In this document: positions 24,844-37,999 of the stretch, piece by piece
Position numbering within the stretch: position 1 is the stretch's first letter
Layout: every line of letters starts with the position of its first letter
Assembly: GCA_051453625.1 (NCBI GenBank)
Contig: JBOZIK010000001.1
Location: 87,341,488-87,405,487 of the forward strand
Direction: 5' to 3'
Source of the DNA: Welwitschia mirabilis
Lineage: Eukaryota; Gnetophyta; Gnetopsida; Welwitschiales
Length of the DNA: 64,000 nucleotides
Notes under the pieces: generated by a model
Databases searched by the model: none
Seen by the model: only the letters and a program-made list of their open reading frames with translations
Told to the model about the DNA's origin: nothing
Position numbers and translations under genes: made by a program

Positions 24844-26818
24844 TTTTAACACCCAACTTTTTTTGAATGAAAAAAATGTTACTTTCAAATGTAGCATTAA
24901 ACTTTTTTTTAATCTAAAGACATTACTTTCTTAAAAACATTATTATAAATTAAATGATTTTTTAAGAGAGTTTCTCTCTGTAATAATCACCTGAAAACTT
25001 CAAATGATATTATGATATAAAAAAATAAATCACATATGGCCTATCCTTCTTGAGTAGTCATAACTTTCTTTAATAATAACTCTCTTTAATGGAGCACGTT
25101 TCTCCAAGATACCTTAAAAGTTTCATCTTTTTATAAATATCTAAGAATAACTTATTATAAGAAATGATGAAGCTATGATTAATTTTAAATACTAGCCTAA
25201 TAATTATATGATAAATTAATGTCCTTAAATTATTATAATAGGTTATGTTAAATGTTCTATCAATCCAAATATAGAGTTTTTAACAAGATAATCAAAGATG
25301 AAAATATAAATATTTTTAATAAGAAAATTTAAATTTCTCACAACTGTAATTACAAGATCGAGAAGTATAATAAAAAATTACATGATTTAGTTGGAAATAA
25401 TTCTCAAAGACTATAATAATTACATTACTATAAATTAAAGATACATAAAAAATTATAGATTTCAATCCAACATAAATTTTTCAAAGTAAACTAAAATAAT
25501 AAAATCCATTTCTTTATGCCCTTATTGACATTTAAGCTTTAGTTTTATCACCTACTTACACAACAAACATGAAGTGAAAACCATTAACATTTCACTACTT
25601 TCAATATGATCTAAGAAAGATAAGATTAAGATTAAAATACTTCAAGTCTTAAGATTGATAAAGTAAGAATAAAGAGTTTCAATGATGAAAAACATTTTAA
25701 GAATTTAAAATGACAATAATATTGTAATGATATGAGAAATAATCAAATTTTTAAATAATTTTTATCATTAATATTTTCCCTCCACTGCCTCATTTTGTGA
25801 TCTATGGGGTTTACTTCTGTCTTGGTAATTTGGGGATTTGTCATAATATTTCTTTCATATATTCTCTTACTTCACTATTTTATTTAGTGATCTATGGAGC
25901 CCACTACCTCATTTAGTGATCTGTAGTATGATCAATTAATCAGGTCAATTGTGATATATGAGTTCTCATATTCCACTACTTCATTTAAGGATCTATGAAA
26001 AACTCATTTTCATAAGACTACAATAGTTTAAGATATTGAAAAAAACATGAAAAAGACATATCGATAAAATGTAGACCCTCGATAAGAAGAACTTGAATTT
26101 AGTTTCATAAGGGTTTTGTTAAGTAGAATATAATATCCAAGTGCCAAAAACATGTACACCTAACATCTTTATAATATTTCCAAGAAAATGAGAAAAAATA
26201 AAAATGCGTAAAAGGATGCATATAAGAAAATAATCAAATCAAGGATGCAAGAACGAAATGAAACATACCTATATTTAGTTGCAATATTTAAAGATTTTAA
26301 GGTTCTTTCAAGATTTTAAAGCTCTAAGATTTTCTAAGCTCTAAGTTAAAATTTCAAAAATTTAATAATGAGGGCTTTCTTAAAGATAAGAAAAATACGA
26401 GGAGAGGGAAGTCCTATTTTAAACATGAAGATGTGGGGATTATGAAAAGACTCAATAATATAAAGATACACCATCATGCAATAGAGATGGTGAAGATCGT
26501 GGGGGTTTCATAATGCCTCATCAGTAATTGTCTAACCACTGGGCATATAATAATTCATCATGATAAATATAAATGTTTTTTTATTCTATTACATGTAATT
26601 TATGAAATAATCAATTAAAATAAGCCACCACATAATAATAGTTTTTGATTTAAAAAAATCAAACAAAGGTGCAAAAATCGCACAAGGAAAATAATACTAA
26701 TGCAACCATTAAATATCATTCTTATTTAGGATTACAACAAAATAATATTATGGATTTTACAAAATGAAGGACTTAAAAGTACAAAATTTTCCACATTATA
26801 ATGTCATCTTAATAAATA
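24844..26818 (-). repeat. 3' LTR of the outer element
   Basis: Aligns throughout with 42954-44924. The plus-strand left end reads TTTTAACACCC against TGTAAAATC in the partner, so the terminal TG has been lost. Contains a degenerate short tandem repeat at about 25790-26005. Confidence 0.82.
25790..26005. repeat. Degenerate tandem motif CACTACCTCATTTAGTGATC
   Basis: Four copies of a roughly 30 bp motif (CACTRCCTCATTTAGTGATC followed by TATGGA) at about 25791, 25868, 25899 and 25974. The partner LTR has the same motif at 43850-44075, with different states of decay. Confidence 0.6.
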
Positions 26819-26879
26819 CAATATCTATATTAGCTTGATAATTTTATAATAATAAATTTATTTTAATTTATAATTTTAA

Positions 26880-27000
26880 GCTAAATCTTTAGACCTTTAA
26901 AAATCTACATGTGACATTTCTCCATTCCTTAAAAAAAGGTTTCATCCTTGAAAGTTGAATAAGAAGGTTTTTGTTTTCCACTATAATGCATTCATATTTT
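26880..27000 (-). other. Possible C-terminal end of a gypsy polyprotein
   Basis: Minus strand reads PSYSTFKDETFF and then a Gly/Asn-rich purine stretch just before the 3' LTR. This is like the FxLEDKxFxxxGxNV tails of some plant Ty3/gypsy polyproteins. The stretch is short and decayed, and chance is possible. Confidence 0.25.
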
Positions 27001-30000
27001 CAAGTATCTTTTACTTCTATCTCTTCTAATCATTGTACTAAAGTTGAATTTATCTTTCCTTGGGATAATTTTATATTGATCCAAATTGAAACAAACTTCA
27101 AATGTATAGTTTAGTTTCATAAGATGGGATTTTATCCACAACCTTGTTAATCAATACTAATAAGTACAATACTAATCATTTTTTGTTTCTAGAATGATTA
27201 AGCCTTCACTCTATTTGTTGTTAATTTCCTTTTTCTATTCCATATGGTTGTAATAGAGGATGGTCCTTTCATGGATACATGGATTTCATATTATACATGC
27301 TTCTATCAAAGTTATCTCACATTTATGTGTTGATAATAAAAGATAAATATGATTTGAAAAGACATCAAAATCTCTTGTTAGTTTATTTTCTAAACTTTTT
27401 AAGAAATGATATTAAATAGAACCTTATACTAAGTGCATAAATCTTTAAAATTTACAAATACTCTTTTGCTATACATGAACTTTTAACAATTTAATGGAAT
27501 TATATAGGTGAGATGTTAATATTATATTATAGTTTTTATTTCATGTTTATCTTAGTTACACTAGAGTTATAAGGTAGTACTTACAACACCATCATTACCT
27601 ATCAATTAATTAGCATAGTAAAGAGTGTGGTTTATAGGTTTTATAAACTTTATAACATAGAATATTATAGGCAATAAGCTCTATATATCCTTCTACATAC
27701 ATTAAATAAGAAGGTATGTACTTAAATTAATATAACCAACATAACTTGTTAAGGAACATTACTATGGATGAATTGAGGCCAAGATAAGTAAATCACATGC
27801 TCAATACTAATTAATTTTTTAATTTACTTATGATGTAAAGAAAATATGTTTATATAATTCAACCTAATAATGGTGTTTCTTAGATTCCAACTATGGACCT
27901 ATGATATGTTAATTTTTACTAATAACCTCAAACTATGGACCTATGATAGATTAATTTTTACTGATAATGAACTTAATTATTTGTCTTTCATTGATCTAAA
28001 TGAACTTATTAGTACTGTGATTTAGTATCTACTTCAAACTATTAAATAAATCATGGAGTGTAATTCAAAATGGAATTAGAAAAATAAGAAGTAAGAAGAT
28101 AATTATCCTTGTAGTTTACTGCCCTAGTCATTTGCCATTATTTTAATCTCTATTAAGTGCTAATAATATGGAATAATGGTAATTCAATTAAAATATAAAA
28201 GGACAGTTTCTAGAAACATAATAAGGAGGAAGAGAAAATCTTAAAAAGAACTAGATCATTAAATGATTCTAGATTAAACATTTAGAGGAATAAATTGTTG
28301 ATTTGTGATTCATCAAAATATAAGAAATATATTAGTTTAGATTTTGATATTAGAAAACTCCTATAATATAGATAGTTGGAGTTCTATGTAGGTAATAAGG
28401 GTTTTTTAAAGGGTTTATTAGGCATTATCAATTTTTTAGTGAAGTTACATTTATGAAAGCATAATGTAACCTAGGCATTTACTAATTTCCTTTTTTCCTT
28501 TGAGATATTTGGTGGGGTATTTAGCCATGTTTTATGGTATTCTTCATCTGAATGTAAAGAAGTGGCATTTAATAGGATGTTGCTTTTAATTTGGCTCAAT
28601 TTCAATGTATAAAAGATATTTTTGATGTTTCTTTTAATGTTTATATTGTAGGCTATACAACAATGTTGGACATGTTTATTGATGCATGTTTAATCCTTTA
28701 AAAAGAAATAAGAGAGAGGGAAGATTTATAATGAAGACATTAAAAAACGTTTGATATATATTAGATTGGTGTTGAAGTTATTAAATAGGAATCAATGTAA
28801 TGAATTTCAAGCATTATGCAGTATTGCACAACAAGCATTTATGTTGTTATCACTCATAGTTGAGGTAAATTATAATATGGCTTACATAGGAGACTCAGTG
28901 TTTAACTAGGTTTATATTTTTGATAGGCACAGATGCAGATCATTTCATAGAGGAACAAGATGTATAATTTTGATAATGTGAAGTTTAAATAAGATATTCC
29001 CGATCAGAATTAGAGCATAATTACTAAGCTAATTACAAGTGAATTCCAAGGTGTCCCAAATTAGTTAAAGGGATAGATTCATGTGATGAAGAGATGGATA
29101 ACCTTAAATCAAAGAAAAATGCATACAACAGTAAGAGTTTAGATAAGAAAGGAAAAACAAGAATGTTTTAGTAGAAATTGATGCAAGCTTTAGTAATGGA
29201 GATAAATTCAACAGAATGAAGAGGAAATTGTTGAGTCTTCCTCTAGAATACAATAAAAGGAAGATGAAATTTGATATGATTTATAATAGTAATAAGTTAT
29301 TAATAGAAAATATATTATTAATAGAAAGAAAATAATTGAGAAGAAGGTCAAATTATTTAAGAAGCTCCATATATTCATTTCTAAGAGTAATTACCCCTGA
29401 TGTAATAAGGAAATGAATAGGGAGAAGGATAAAGGAGGAGTAGATGAATTTCATTTCATTTTTAAGCCTTGCAAATTTTAGAATCTATGAATTAACACTT
29501 GAATTTATAATGTCAAGCTTTCATTGTGTCAAATGTTCTTGTTTCCTTTTGACTACTATTGGAAGCATATAGATGCATCCAGGTTATAGGAGAATTAATT
29601 ACCTAAGGTAATTATTATTAGGTGAGGTAAGTTTTCTAGAGTGATTCTATAGAGATTTGTATTTGTATCATTCACATAATACATGTAAAACCTAAAGGCA
29701 GTGGCAAGGTAGTTAAGGTAAATAATGCAAGTTAGATAAGCATAATAAAGTAGGAAGAAAAACTTACTATATATTGCTAGAGGAGTAGAAAGACGATTAA
29801 GTAAGATATTCATGGAAATTGTATGAAATAGAAGACTTTATAGAATTATTAAAATGTTTAATTATAGCAAGTGATAAATATATGAGTACATTATTCTTTA
29901 GAAGAATGTGATCCTAGACTATCTAACCCAGCTTCATTTCAAAGCAGTGAATAACAAATAACTAATTAATTCATAATGGCTTATTGCACTTCAAAAATTC

Positions 30001-31929
30001 AATGATAAGGTACACATAATTTGATTGAAAGGCATGTGATGAAATGTTCATATAGTATTTCCTTTAAAATCTACATTTAAGGAGCTAACAGAACCTTACT
30101 TATACAAGTTTCATTAATGATAGTTATATATGTTCCTCAATAAGTGGAATTTTTACTAAATTCTATTTAGTAAGCCTGTTAATCTAAAACCTTTAAATAT
30201 CAAACAAATATCTTGTATTAAGGATTTTTATCTTGTATTTTTTTAATGTGTAATAGTAATTTGTACAACCTAATGAAGTACTTGACAAAATAAAAGAATC
30301 ATAGATGGTGGAAAATACAATGAACTAAGAAGTAGCCTAGATTTTATAAATGAACGGATGCGCATGAGAGATGTATCAGTACTATAATTATGATGTTGGA
30401 TTATGATAAAACAATAGTGAAAGGGATGTTTATCTCTTCACAAACAAGGAAAGAAAGGTTTCAAGTAGAAAAATTAAAAATAAGAGAGAAATCTTAACCA
30501 ATAATGCACATTGAAATAAATCATACAGGAAGAGAAAAGAGAGATGAGGAAACGTTAAATTACAAATATACCTATATGTTATTTCTAGAGAATTCAAGGG
30601 TTTAATATTTCCTTTTCCATTGGAATTCCAAATAATTTTCCTATTATTAAAATTGCAAGCAATTATTGATTACTAAGGATATTCCTATGGAGAAAGATAA
30701 TTATTTTAAAATTGGCTATTATCACTTGATAATTATTTAAATCTCTCCTCTCCTAGGAAGTACCTTATTTGTAATGCTAAGAGATCTACTTCTACCAACT
30801 ATAATAATTAAAATGGATTAGCATATTTTCATTATAATTCTTTTGTTTCACATATATTTTAGTGGATTTTGCATTAATAGATAAGACTCTAAACTTATAA
30901 ATAGGACACAACACTCTACATAAAATATAAACTTTAGGAATACAACTCAATGCTATGATAACATCAAGAATTTTTATGGATGCTTTCATTAAAATAATCA
31001 TATCATGATCTTTGTACTAGATAATGCTTCATGTTCACTATTAGTGTAAGCAATAAGGATCACATAGATGCTACTTGCCTAATGTAGAGTTACTAATAGG
31101 ACATTTGATTTACTACATCATATGCCAAGAAAAAAGATATTCATATTGATAAGATTTTTTGGATTTTTGGACTCAAGAAAAAAAAGCACTAAGAAACATA
31201 ATAGAATTGGTATTATTGGTAATAGGACCATTTATGCAAATAATACACTCTTTTAATGGTTTTAAAAATATATCGTACACTCTTTTTATTACTATCTAAA
31301 GTGCCAACTTTGTCTTTTCCATATAAGAGATTGAAATACAACTTTCTAGTTAACTTTCATTTTGTTCCTACTTTATAAGACTTTTGCTATAAATACCTAA
31401 GTTTTCTAAAAGCATCATAAGATCATAATTTATGTTTATGCACATTTAGTAATCATAAAGGTTAAGAATGGAACAAATAAGCAAACTCTTAGAGGTCTTT
31501 AGAATTCTCATAAGAATATTTTTAAGATCCTTGCATGCATTTCACCTCTTCATATGCATAGCCTTCCTGTTGCCTCTATCTTGTGTCGTGACCATTACTT
31601 AACAAGAACCCACTGAGTACTTATTTAAACATATTACTTTACAACTTTCTTTTAATAAAATAAAGTAGGTGGAAATGATGATAAGAATAGGGAAGAACAA
31701 GGGAGTTGTCTAATAGCCAAATTAATATATGTGATTTTCTTCCAAAATAGATATTTACAAATATTTATTTTTTAGTGTCAGAATCTTACTTTCAAATATA
31801 TCACTAAATGCTCCTAATTTGATTCCTCATGCTAATATTTATAGAATCATAGTGAAGATCCTTTTAGTGAGGTCTCTTCAAGCAAGGTAGGATTTGATAA
31901 TTGAAATAAAGGTTGTGACTAGAATTTAG
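27001..31929. other. Decayed interior of the outer element, no domain recognised
   Basis: About 4.9 kb of AT-rich sequence where pol of the outer element should lie. I saw no RT, integrase or protease motif that I can support. Small open frames at 29595-29813 and 30792-31001 (minus) have no recognised motif. Confidence 0.35.
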
Positions 31930-31934
31930 TATCA

Positions 31935-32180
31935 TAGTCTAATAAGCCTTCTTGTTGTTTAAGTTGAATTTATGATGATTGAAATTTGCATTAAAACAAG
32001 ATGCTTTTTTTCTTCTTGACTTATTTGGTGGTAATAGTTTACTATGATCCCTTAGAGAAAAATCATTTCAAGCTTCTATATTACAATAATCTTCAAATGT
32101 TGATAAAATAAGAAGTAAATCTTTGCTTTCTATAGTAACATGTTTAACATATTTCATCTCATCAAAATTGTTAATTCAAG
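31935..32180 (-). pseudogene. Decayed reading frame of unknown function
   Basis: About 80 codons open on the minus strand except for one TGA at what may have been a Trp codon. The reading is protein-like in composition: an acidic part (KDLLLILSTFEDYCNIEA), then a basic part (LPPNKSRRKKASCF), then an Asn/His-rich part. It has no known motif. It lies in the outer element next to the nested insertion, at about gag/protease distance from the 5' LTR. Function unknown; it may be part of the outer element's gag. Confidence 0.35.
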
Positions 32181-32315
32181 AAGACAAAAAGGAATGACCT
32201 AAGACAAGTGAATAGTAGCAAAATAGATGCTCAGTTAGCATTCAAACCTTTCTTTTTTTATCAAAGTATTCATTCTATCCTTATAACTATCTATGTTAAA
32301 TCCATTTCTTAGAGA

Positions 32316-32320
32316 AGTAC
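32316..32320. repeat. Left target-site duplication of the nested element (AGTAC)
   Basis: AGTAC here and AATAC at 41658-41662 flank the nested element; they differ by one transition. Both LTR ends were placed independently from alignment of the two LTRs. Confidence 0.65.
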
Positions 32321-33556
32321 TATTGTAGTGCATATTTATGCAAATATTATGTTCTTTATTAATACCTATCAATCACAAATATATGCATAAATACAATACA
32401 CTTATATAGATGGGAGTGGACTCGAGTATCATAATCCATCAAAGGTACTAGACAAGAAGAAAGAGAATTTCTTTTTACAAAGTAAAGGTTCAAAATAAAA
32501 ATCAATAATGCAAGAAAAGTAAACACACAATGCAAATGCAAATGCAATTTACTCTAAATGAAACATTGATCTAACTACCAAATCTCTATTACTAAGATCA
32601 TCCTTGCATAACTTAGATTTATTACGAAAATTATCACTAATCCTAATCAACCTAAGCTATTATGTATGTTGAATAGAATATGAAAGACATAAAATGATTA
32701 ATCTAAGAAATATAAAATGCAATGAAAGATCCTAAACTAATGATTTCAACCTTAATGAAGGTTTCCCTTGATGACCTATATCATAAATGAAGTTGTTATA
32801 AAATAATAAGAAACATAAACCATAAGGGACATGGACATATATATAATAAAACTAAAAAAGATTTTCTTTAAAAGTTAAACCAACATTTTATTACAAAGTA
32901 GTAGCATCTCAATGAAAGAGACATAGCCCAACACTAAGAAAGATCCATCTTTACAAGTAACGAATGGACATTCAACACTTTGATCTCCTATCATGAGAAT
33001 TTATGATAACATTAAGATGATCATAGTTGAGGGTGCAGATAATTCTTATTAATAATAATAGAATCTAACAATAGCAAATCTGATAAATGCATTGAAATAC
33101 TAACAATGCACACAAAGCATCTAATACATTTCATAAGTTAGATAAATTTTGATACATTAACTAAAATTAGATTATTGTTCTAAATATCATCTAAATGATG
33201 GTGGGGATGATGCCACATCAAGAGAGTTCTATATTTAGCCTTCATGTTTATCTAATTAGCATCTTAGTTAGCATGTGAGTGGTGGTGTTGTGGTCTATTC
33301 TCCAAATGATGAAGGGGACGACAATCTTCTTGAAGCTCTTTATCAATTTAAATTACCTTTAAAGATGATTAATTCCTCCTTGAAATGTAAAGTATCAGAA
33401 TTAGTACAAAATACCTTCAAATTATTGGTGTTTGCACATTTACATGATTTTCTTCTTAACTCTTAATAATCATTGTGATATACTTAAACTTGTTTAAATG
33501 TTTTAGAAAACTACTCAAAATACCCCATCAAAAACATAATATTTTGCATTCCAACA
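32321..33556 (-). repeat. 3' LTR of the nested element
   Basis: The plus-strand left end TATTGTAGTG aligns with TGTTACAATG at 40421, all differences being transitions. The right end is CCAACA. U3 modules GTCATC/GATGAC lie near 33190-33325. Confidence 0.88.
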
Positions 33557-33570
33557 TAGCCCTCCACTTA
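33557..33570 (-). promoter_or_regulatory. Polypurine tract of the nested element
   Basis: Minus strand TAAGTGGAGGGCTA immediately precedes the 3' LTR start TGTTGG. It primes plus-strand DNA synthesis in LTR elements. Its position fixes the element as minus strand. Confidence 0.65.
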
Positions 33571-34274
33571 GCCTTATCTATCCATGATAAAGTTGATGAA
33601 CAACTATAATTATGAGCCAAATTAAATAAGATAAATACTAACTAGGGATATGAAAATTAAGTTTAGAAATTTTAGTATGCAGAAGTTATCAAAATCAAAT
33701 AACTAGAATGTTTTAACTTAGTAGATGAAGTGATCATGGTATCATTTAGAATGTCATCCAGATGATTATGAGGATGGCACGTACTTATAAATCAATCTAT
33801 AAAATTAATTGCCTACAATCATACTCATTAGAAAATAGGATAAAAATACTTACCAATGAATTATCTACCCACTTAAAACATTTAGCACATTAAAAGGATA
33901 GAAATTAAATGTCATAACAATAGTTTAGATAAGTGATGTGCATGTACCATCAAAAAGTAATAACTCAAAAATGATATTCATATATCAAAAATTGAGTTTT
34001 TAATCATAACCTATAAGGAAAATATATAAAAAATAATCAATCATAACATTATTCCCTTCATCTAGTATCTCATGAATTGTTTATATTATTTTTGTAAGGA
34101 AAACAAACTACAAGTATTCTACTATTAAATACTTGATTTAATAAACAATATTTATAATGCATATCACTTACATAATTAAGAATTGGATGAGTATACTATA
34201 GATATATGATATAAAAATTTAAAAATGACCCTTAAAATATTTTAAAATTTTTTCTGTAAATATCTTCAAATATT

Positions 34275-34345
34275 CCACCCCACCAGCCCTCATCTCTGCC
34301 CCTCCCCCTCACCCCTTTCCTTCTCCTTTTTGTCCCTCACCCCAA
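34275..34345 (-). repeat. C-rich/G-rich tract with quadruplex potential
   Basis: About 70 bases that are almost all pyrimidine on the plus strand, with many C3-C5 runs, in DNA otherwise dominated by A and T. On the minus (sense) strand this is at least six runs of three or more G. It has no CpG, which may explain why it escaped decay. It lies about 0.7 kb upstream of the 3' LTR. Confidence 0.7.
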
Positions 34346-35387
34346 ACTAGGTAAATCAATATGTCCTGTATTACATTAAAATAAGGTTAAAAGATTAATG
34401 TGCAAGTTTAAGTAGAAGTAAGTAATACAAGTAGGCTAGGAACAATATTCTATGCATGAAAAGAAGGGTGAGATTTAGTTTGAAAAAGATAAAACATGAA
34501 AAATGATGATTATTTAGAAAATATCTTTGTATCATTCGATGGATCATCTAGATGACAAGGAGGATGAGAGGGTTCTTCAAAAGACCAAAACATTTGGTAT
34601 TATTAACAAAATCAATTAAGCTTAAATAATATCATAGAGGTTTAAGAAAAGGAGTAAAAAGTCTAAGAGATGAAAAATGTCTAAGAATCATGATGAATCA
34701 AGGCATGATAAAGGAGGTGAATGCACCAATTTAAGAAAACAAAATGTGCCATGAACTCATAATTATTGAAAAATATTACTAGATTCATCAAAACTTAAAA
34801 ATAAAATTAAAGAGAACTAAACTCAAAAAGATTCAAAAGAATATATGGGAAAAATTATCATCATAAGCTAAAGAAATTTATTTACTTGTAAAAAGAAAGT
34901 TAACTTCTATAAAGAAAAAGCTACAATAAAAATATAATTCGATAAGAAAAAACTAAATAATTAAGTCCTAATCATTTGTGATGAAAAAGTATAGAAATAA
35001 CTTTGAAATTCCAAAGAAAACAACTAAGGAAAACAAACAAAAATGGACACTTAGGAACATGAATAAAATTATGTACCTACCCTAAGTTAAAACCTAGCAA
35101 ATCTTGATGAAAGAAATCATAAAAACACTTAATTAATAATGCATGAAATAATGCGAAAACTTCATAAAATACCACTCAAATAGGAAGTGATTATGGTGAT
35201 GCTAAGTAACTAATGTTTTCAAATAATGAATGTTAAGATCTAAAGCTACCAAAAATAAAATCACCTGCTAACATCCTAAAACATACCTGAATCCTCAAAG
35301 TGAAATGATCATATGGAAATACTCTAAGCATAATGAGTCTAGGAAATAAGAAATGCCTCTGATAATGTCAAGAATAGCCTTGACCCC

Positions 35388-36084
35388 ATATCTATGAAGT
35401 ATTTTATTTTAATNNNNNNNNNNNNNNNNNNNNNNNNNNNNNNNNNNNNNNNNNNNNNNNNNNNNNNNNNNNNNNNNNNNNNNNNNNNNNNNNNNNNNNN
35501 NNNNNNNNNNNNNNNNNNNNNNNNNNNNNNNNNNNNNNNNNNNNNNNNNNNNNNNNNNNNNNNNNNNNNNNNNNNNNNNNNNNNNNNNNNNNNNNNNNNN
35601 NNNNNNNNNNNNNNNNNNNNNNNNNNNNNNNNNNNNNNNNNNNNNNNNNNNNNNNNNNNNNNNNNNNNNNNNNNNNNNNNNNNNNNNNNNNNNNNNNNNN
35701 NNNNNNNNNNNNNNNNNNNNNNNNNNNNNNNNNNNNNNNNNNNNNNNNNNNNNNNNNNNNNNNNNNNNNNNNNNNNNNNNNNNNNNNNNNNNNNNNNNNN
35801 NNNNNNNNNNNNNNNNNNNNNNNNNNNNNNNNNNNNNNNNNNNNNNNNNNNNNNNNNNNNNNNNNNNNNNNNNNNNNNNNNNNNNNNNNNNNNNNNNNNN
35901 NNNNNNNNNNNNNNNNNNNNNNNNNNNNNNNNNNNNNNNNNNNNNNNNNNNNNNNNNNNNNNNNNNNNNNNNNNNNNNNNNNNNNNNNNNNNNNNNNNNN
36001 NNNNNNNNNNNNNNNNNNNNNNNNNNNNNNNNNNNNNNNNNNNNNNNNNNNNNNNNNNATATCTATGAAGTATTTTATTTTAAT
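35388..36084. other. 645-N gap flanked by the same 26 bp: probable contig overlap
   Basis: Bases 35388-35413 and 36059-36084 are identical (ATATCTATGAAG then TATTTTATTTTAAT), with only N between. The true gap may be zero or negative and one copy artificial. The nested element would then be about 0.67 kb shorter. Confidence 0.8.
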
Positions 36085-37039
36085 CATTGATTAAGGGAGT
36101 GCAATCATAGTCCTAGAATTAAGGACTTATGAAGCATTGCCAACTGATCTCCTAGTGAAGTTCCCATAACTACCAACACTACCAAAGATCCCTCTCAAGA
36201 AAATTTACCCTAGTATGGTAGGATGTTATGGTGATTATGTGTTTTAACATAGAAATAATAGATTATAGTTATTAATTTTTTTCTTTTTGTTTTGGGAATA
36301 TTTCTTCAAAATAAATCCTATATAACCACATACTCGCAAAGATGAAGGTAAATAAATAAGATAAACGACAAAAAAAAAGCCTAAACAATCAAAGACTCAT
36401 ACCATTGAGAGAAAACACAAAAAACTAAGGCATCTTCCTTCAAAAATAAGTTCATAAACATTTAAATTTTGTAAGATTTGGTAAATTCAATCTTATCACT
36501 TTAATGTCCCAAGTAAAAATTACTAGTCAAGGTAACTTCATAAAGTAAAACTTTAGTTAAGTTTAAAATATGTTTAGGTGATAGCATAACATCCAGAAAA
36601 AGATTAGGCTAAGAAATAATTTAAATAATGATAGGAGGACTTTCAAAATAATTGCTTCTATCATGTTTAAGGTCTTATGCTAACTCATGGATTTTTAACC
36701 TTTGTTCATTTTTTTTAAATTTCCATAGAATTCAAATTAGATAATTGAATTGAGCCATTAAAAATGTACTTTCTCTAAAAAATAAGGACCTAATCATTTT
36801 AGATATTAATTTAATGCTAAATATAAAAGCATAATTATATAAGAGTAAAAGGAAAATCTAAAGCAAACTAAAAGCAAGTTTTATTCAAATCCTAAATTCT
36901 ATTCAAGACTTTATTGAAAAGAAAAAAGAAACATCTATTTTCTAAAGCTATGACCATAAGATAATGCACTTTTGCAGAAAAGTAAGGATCAAATCAAATC
37001 TTCACCAATTGATAAAATATAAAATGTGTACAATCATTT

Positions 37040-37620
37040 TTTAGTAAAATCAATTAAAGATAAATATAATAAAACTTTGATAGCACAAATTTCATATTTT
37101 AAATAAGAGATAAAAAAGTGATAAATCTCATTGAGGAATAATCCCTTATTAAAACAATATAAATCATAAATATCATCATATAATGCATGCAAGGAAGTAC
37201 TCTAATAAAGTATCCAAGAATATTTTAAGGGATCTTGAAAATGTCTAGTAAGATTAAGAAGATTTCTATCATTCAACTCAAGATATGGATTTAAAGAAAT
37301 AAGTCCTTTTCTAGTTAGCATAATCAAATGGGATTTTATCTCCACAAGATTTAGTAGCAATATAAGAGATAAAAAATTCATATAATTCATGGAAAAACAA
37401 TCTCTTATTAAATTCATAATGTACAAAATTCAAAACATATGTTTCATTCAAAGCTTAATATTAAACATGGGAGGAATTAATGGTATTATTTGGAATCTAA
37501 GGATTTGAAAGAAACTTCTTAGAATGAGTGAGTAAGATAGGTTTAACATACTTAAGAGGCTCCTTGACATTTAATTCTAAGCATGGATTTGGATTAAGAA
37601 GATAAGTTATTCCCCAATTT
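37040..37620 (-). pseudogene. Unknown reading frame with two tandem related units
   Basis: Minus-strand reading shows two related units about 290-310 bp apart. Each holds a LNP(C/Y)LELN segment, a later (D/E)PLKY, and then FNK(R/G)LF followed by ELYEFFISY or EIYHFFISY. The units are in different frames and contain stops. No known domain matches that I can recall. The repetition at protein level suggests an ancient internal duplication in a coding region of the nested element. Function unknown. Confidence 0.45.
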
Positions 37621-37999
37621 AGAGTTTCAAGATATTCTAAGTATTATTTTTTAAAAATACTAATCATTAAAATCACAAGGTACATTTAACTTTGTAAAAG
37701 AGGAAAAGATGTTACTTTTTATAACAGATGAAGCTTAAAAGAAAAATATTTAGATATTTTTAGAGTAGATTCCTCAAAGTAATGTGTTTCATTAAATTGA
37801 AGGAGAGGAATAGGATTTCAAGAATTATTTAAACATTAAAATGGAAGAAAGGGAGAAAGATTATCATTATCAAGATCATAAGATAATGTTAAAGTAGGAG
37901 TAGAAGGAGGGATGTCATTTGAGGTTTTGCATGGAAGTACAAGTGAAAGAGAAGGATAAAAATGTGGAAACTCTTTAAGTTGGTTTGTTTTATTAAAAG

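Larger units (their letters stand above)
33571..36990. other. 3' interior of the nested element, no domain recognised
   Basis: AT-rich, with GTCATC/GATGAC modules near 33755 and 34540, a C-rich tract at 34275-34345 and the N gap 35414-36058. No pol motif seen on either strand. Confidence 0.4.

Noticed and set aside
33275-33466. Plus-strand 63-codon frame
   Set aside because: Lies in the 3' LTR U3 of the nested element across a GTCATC/GATGAC module.
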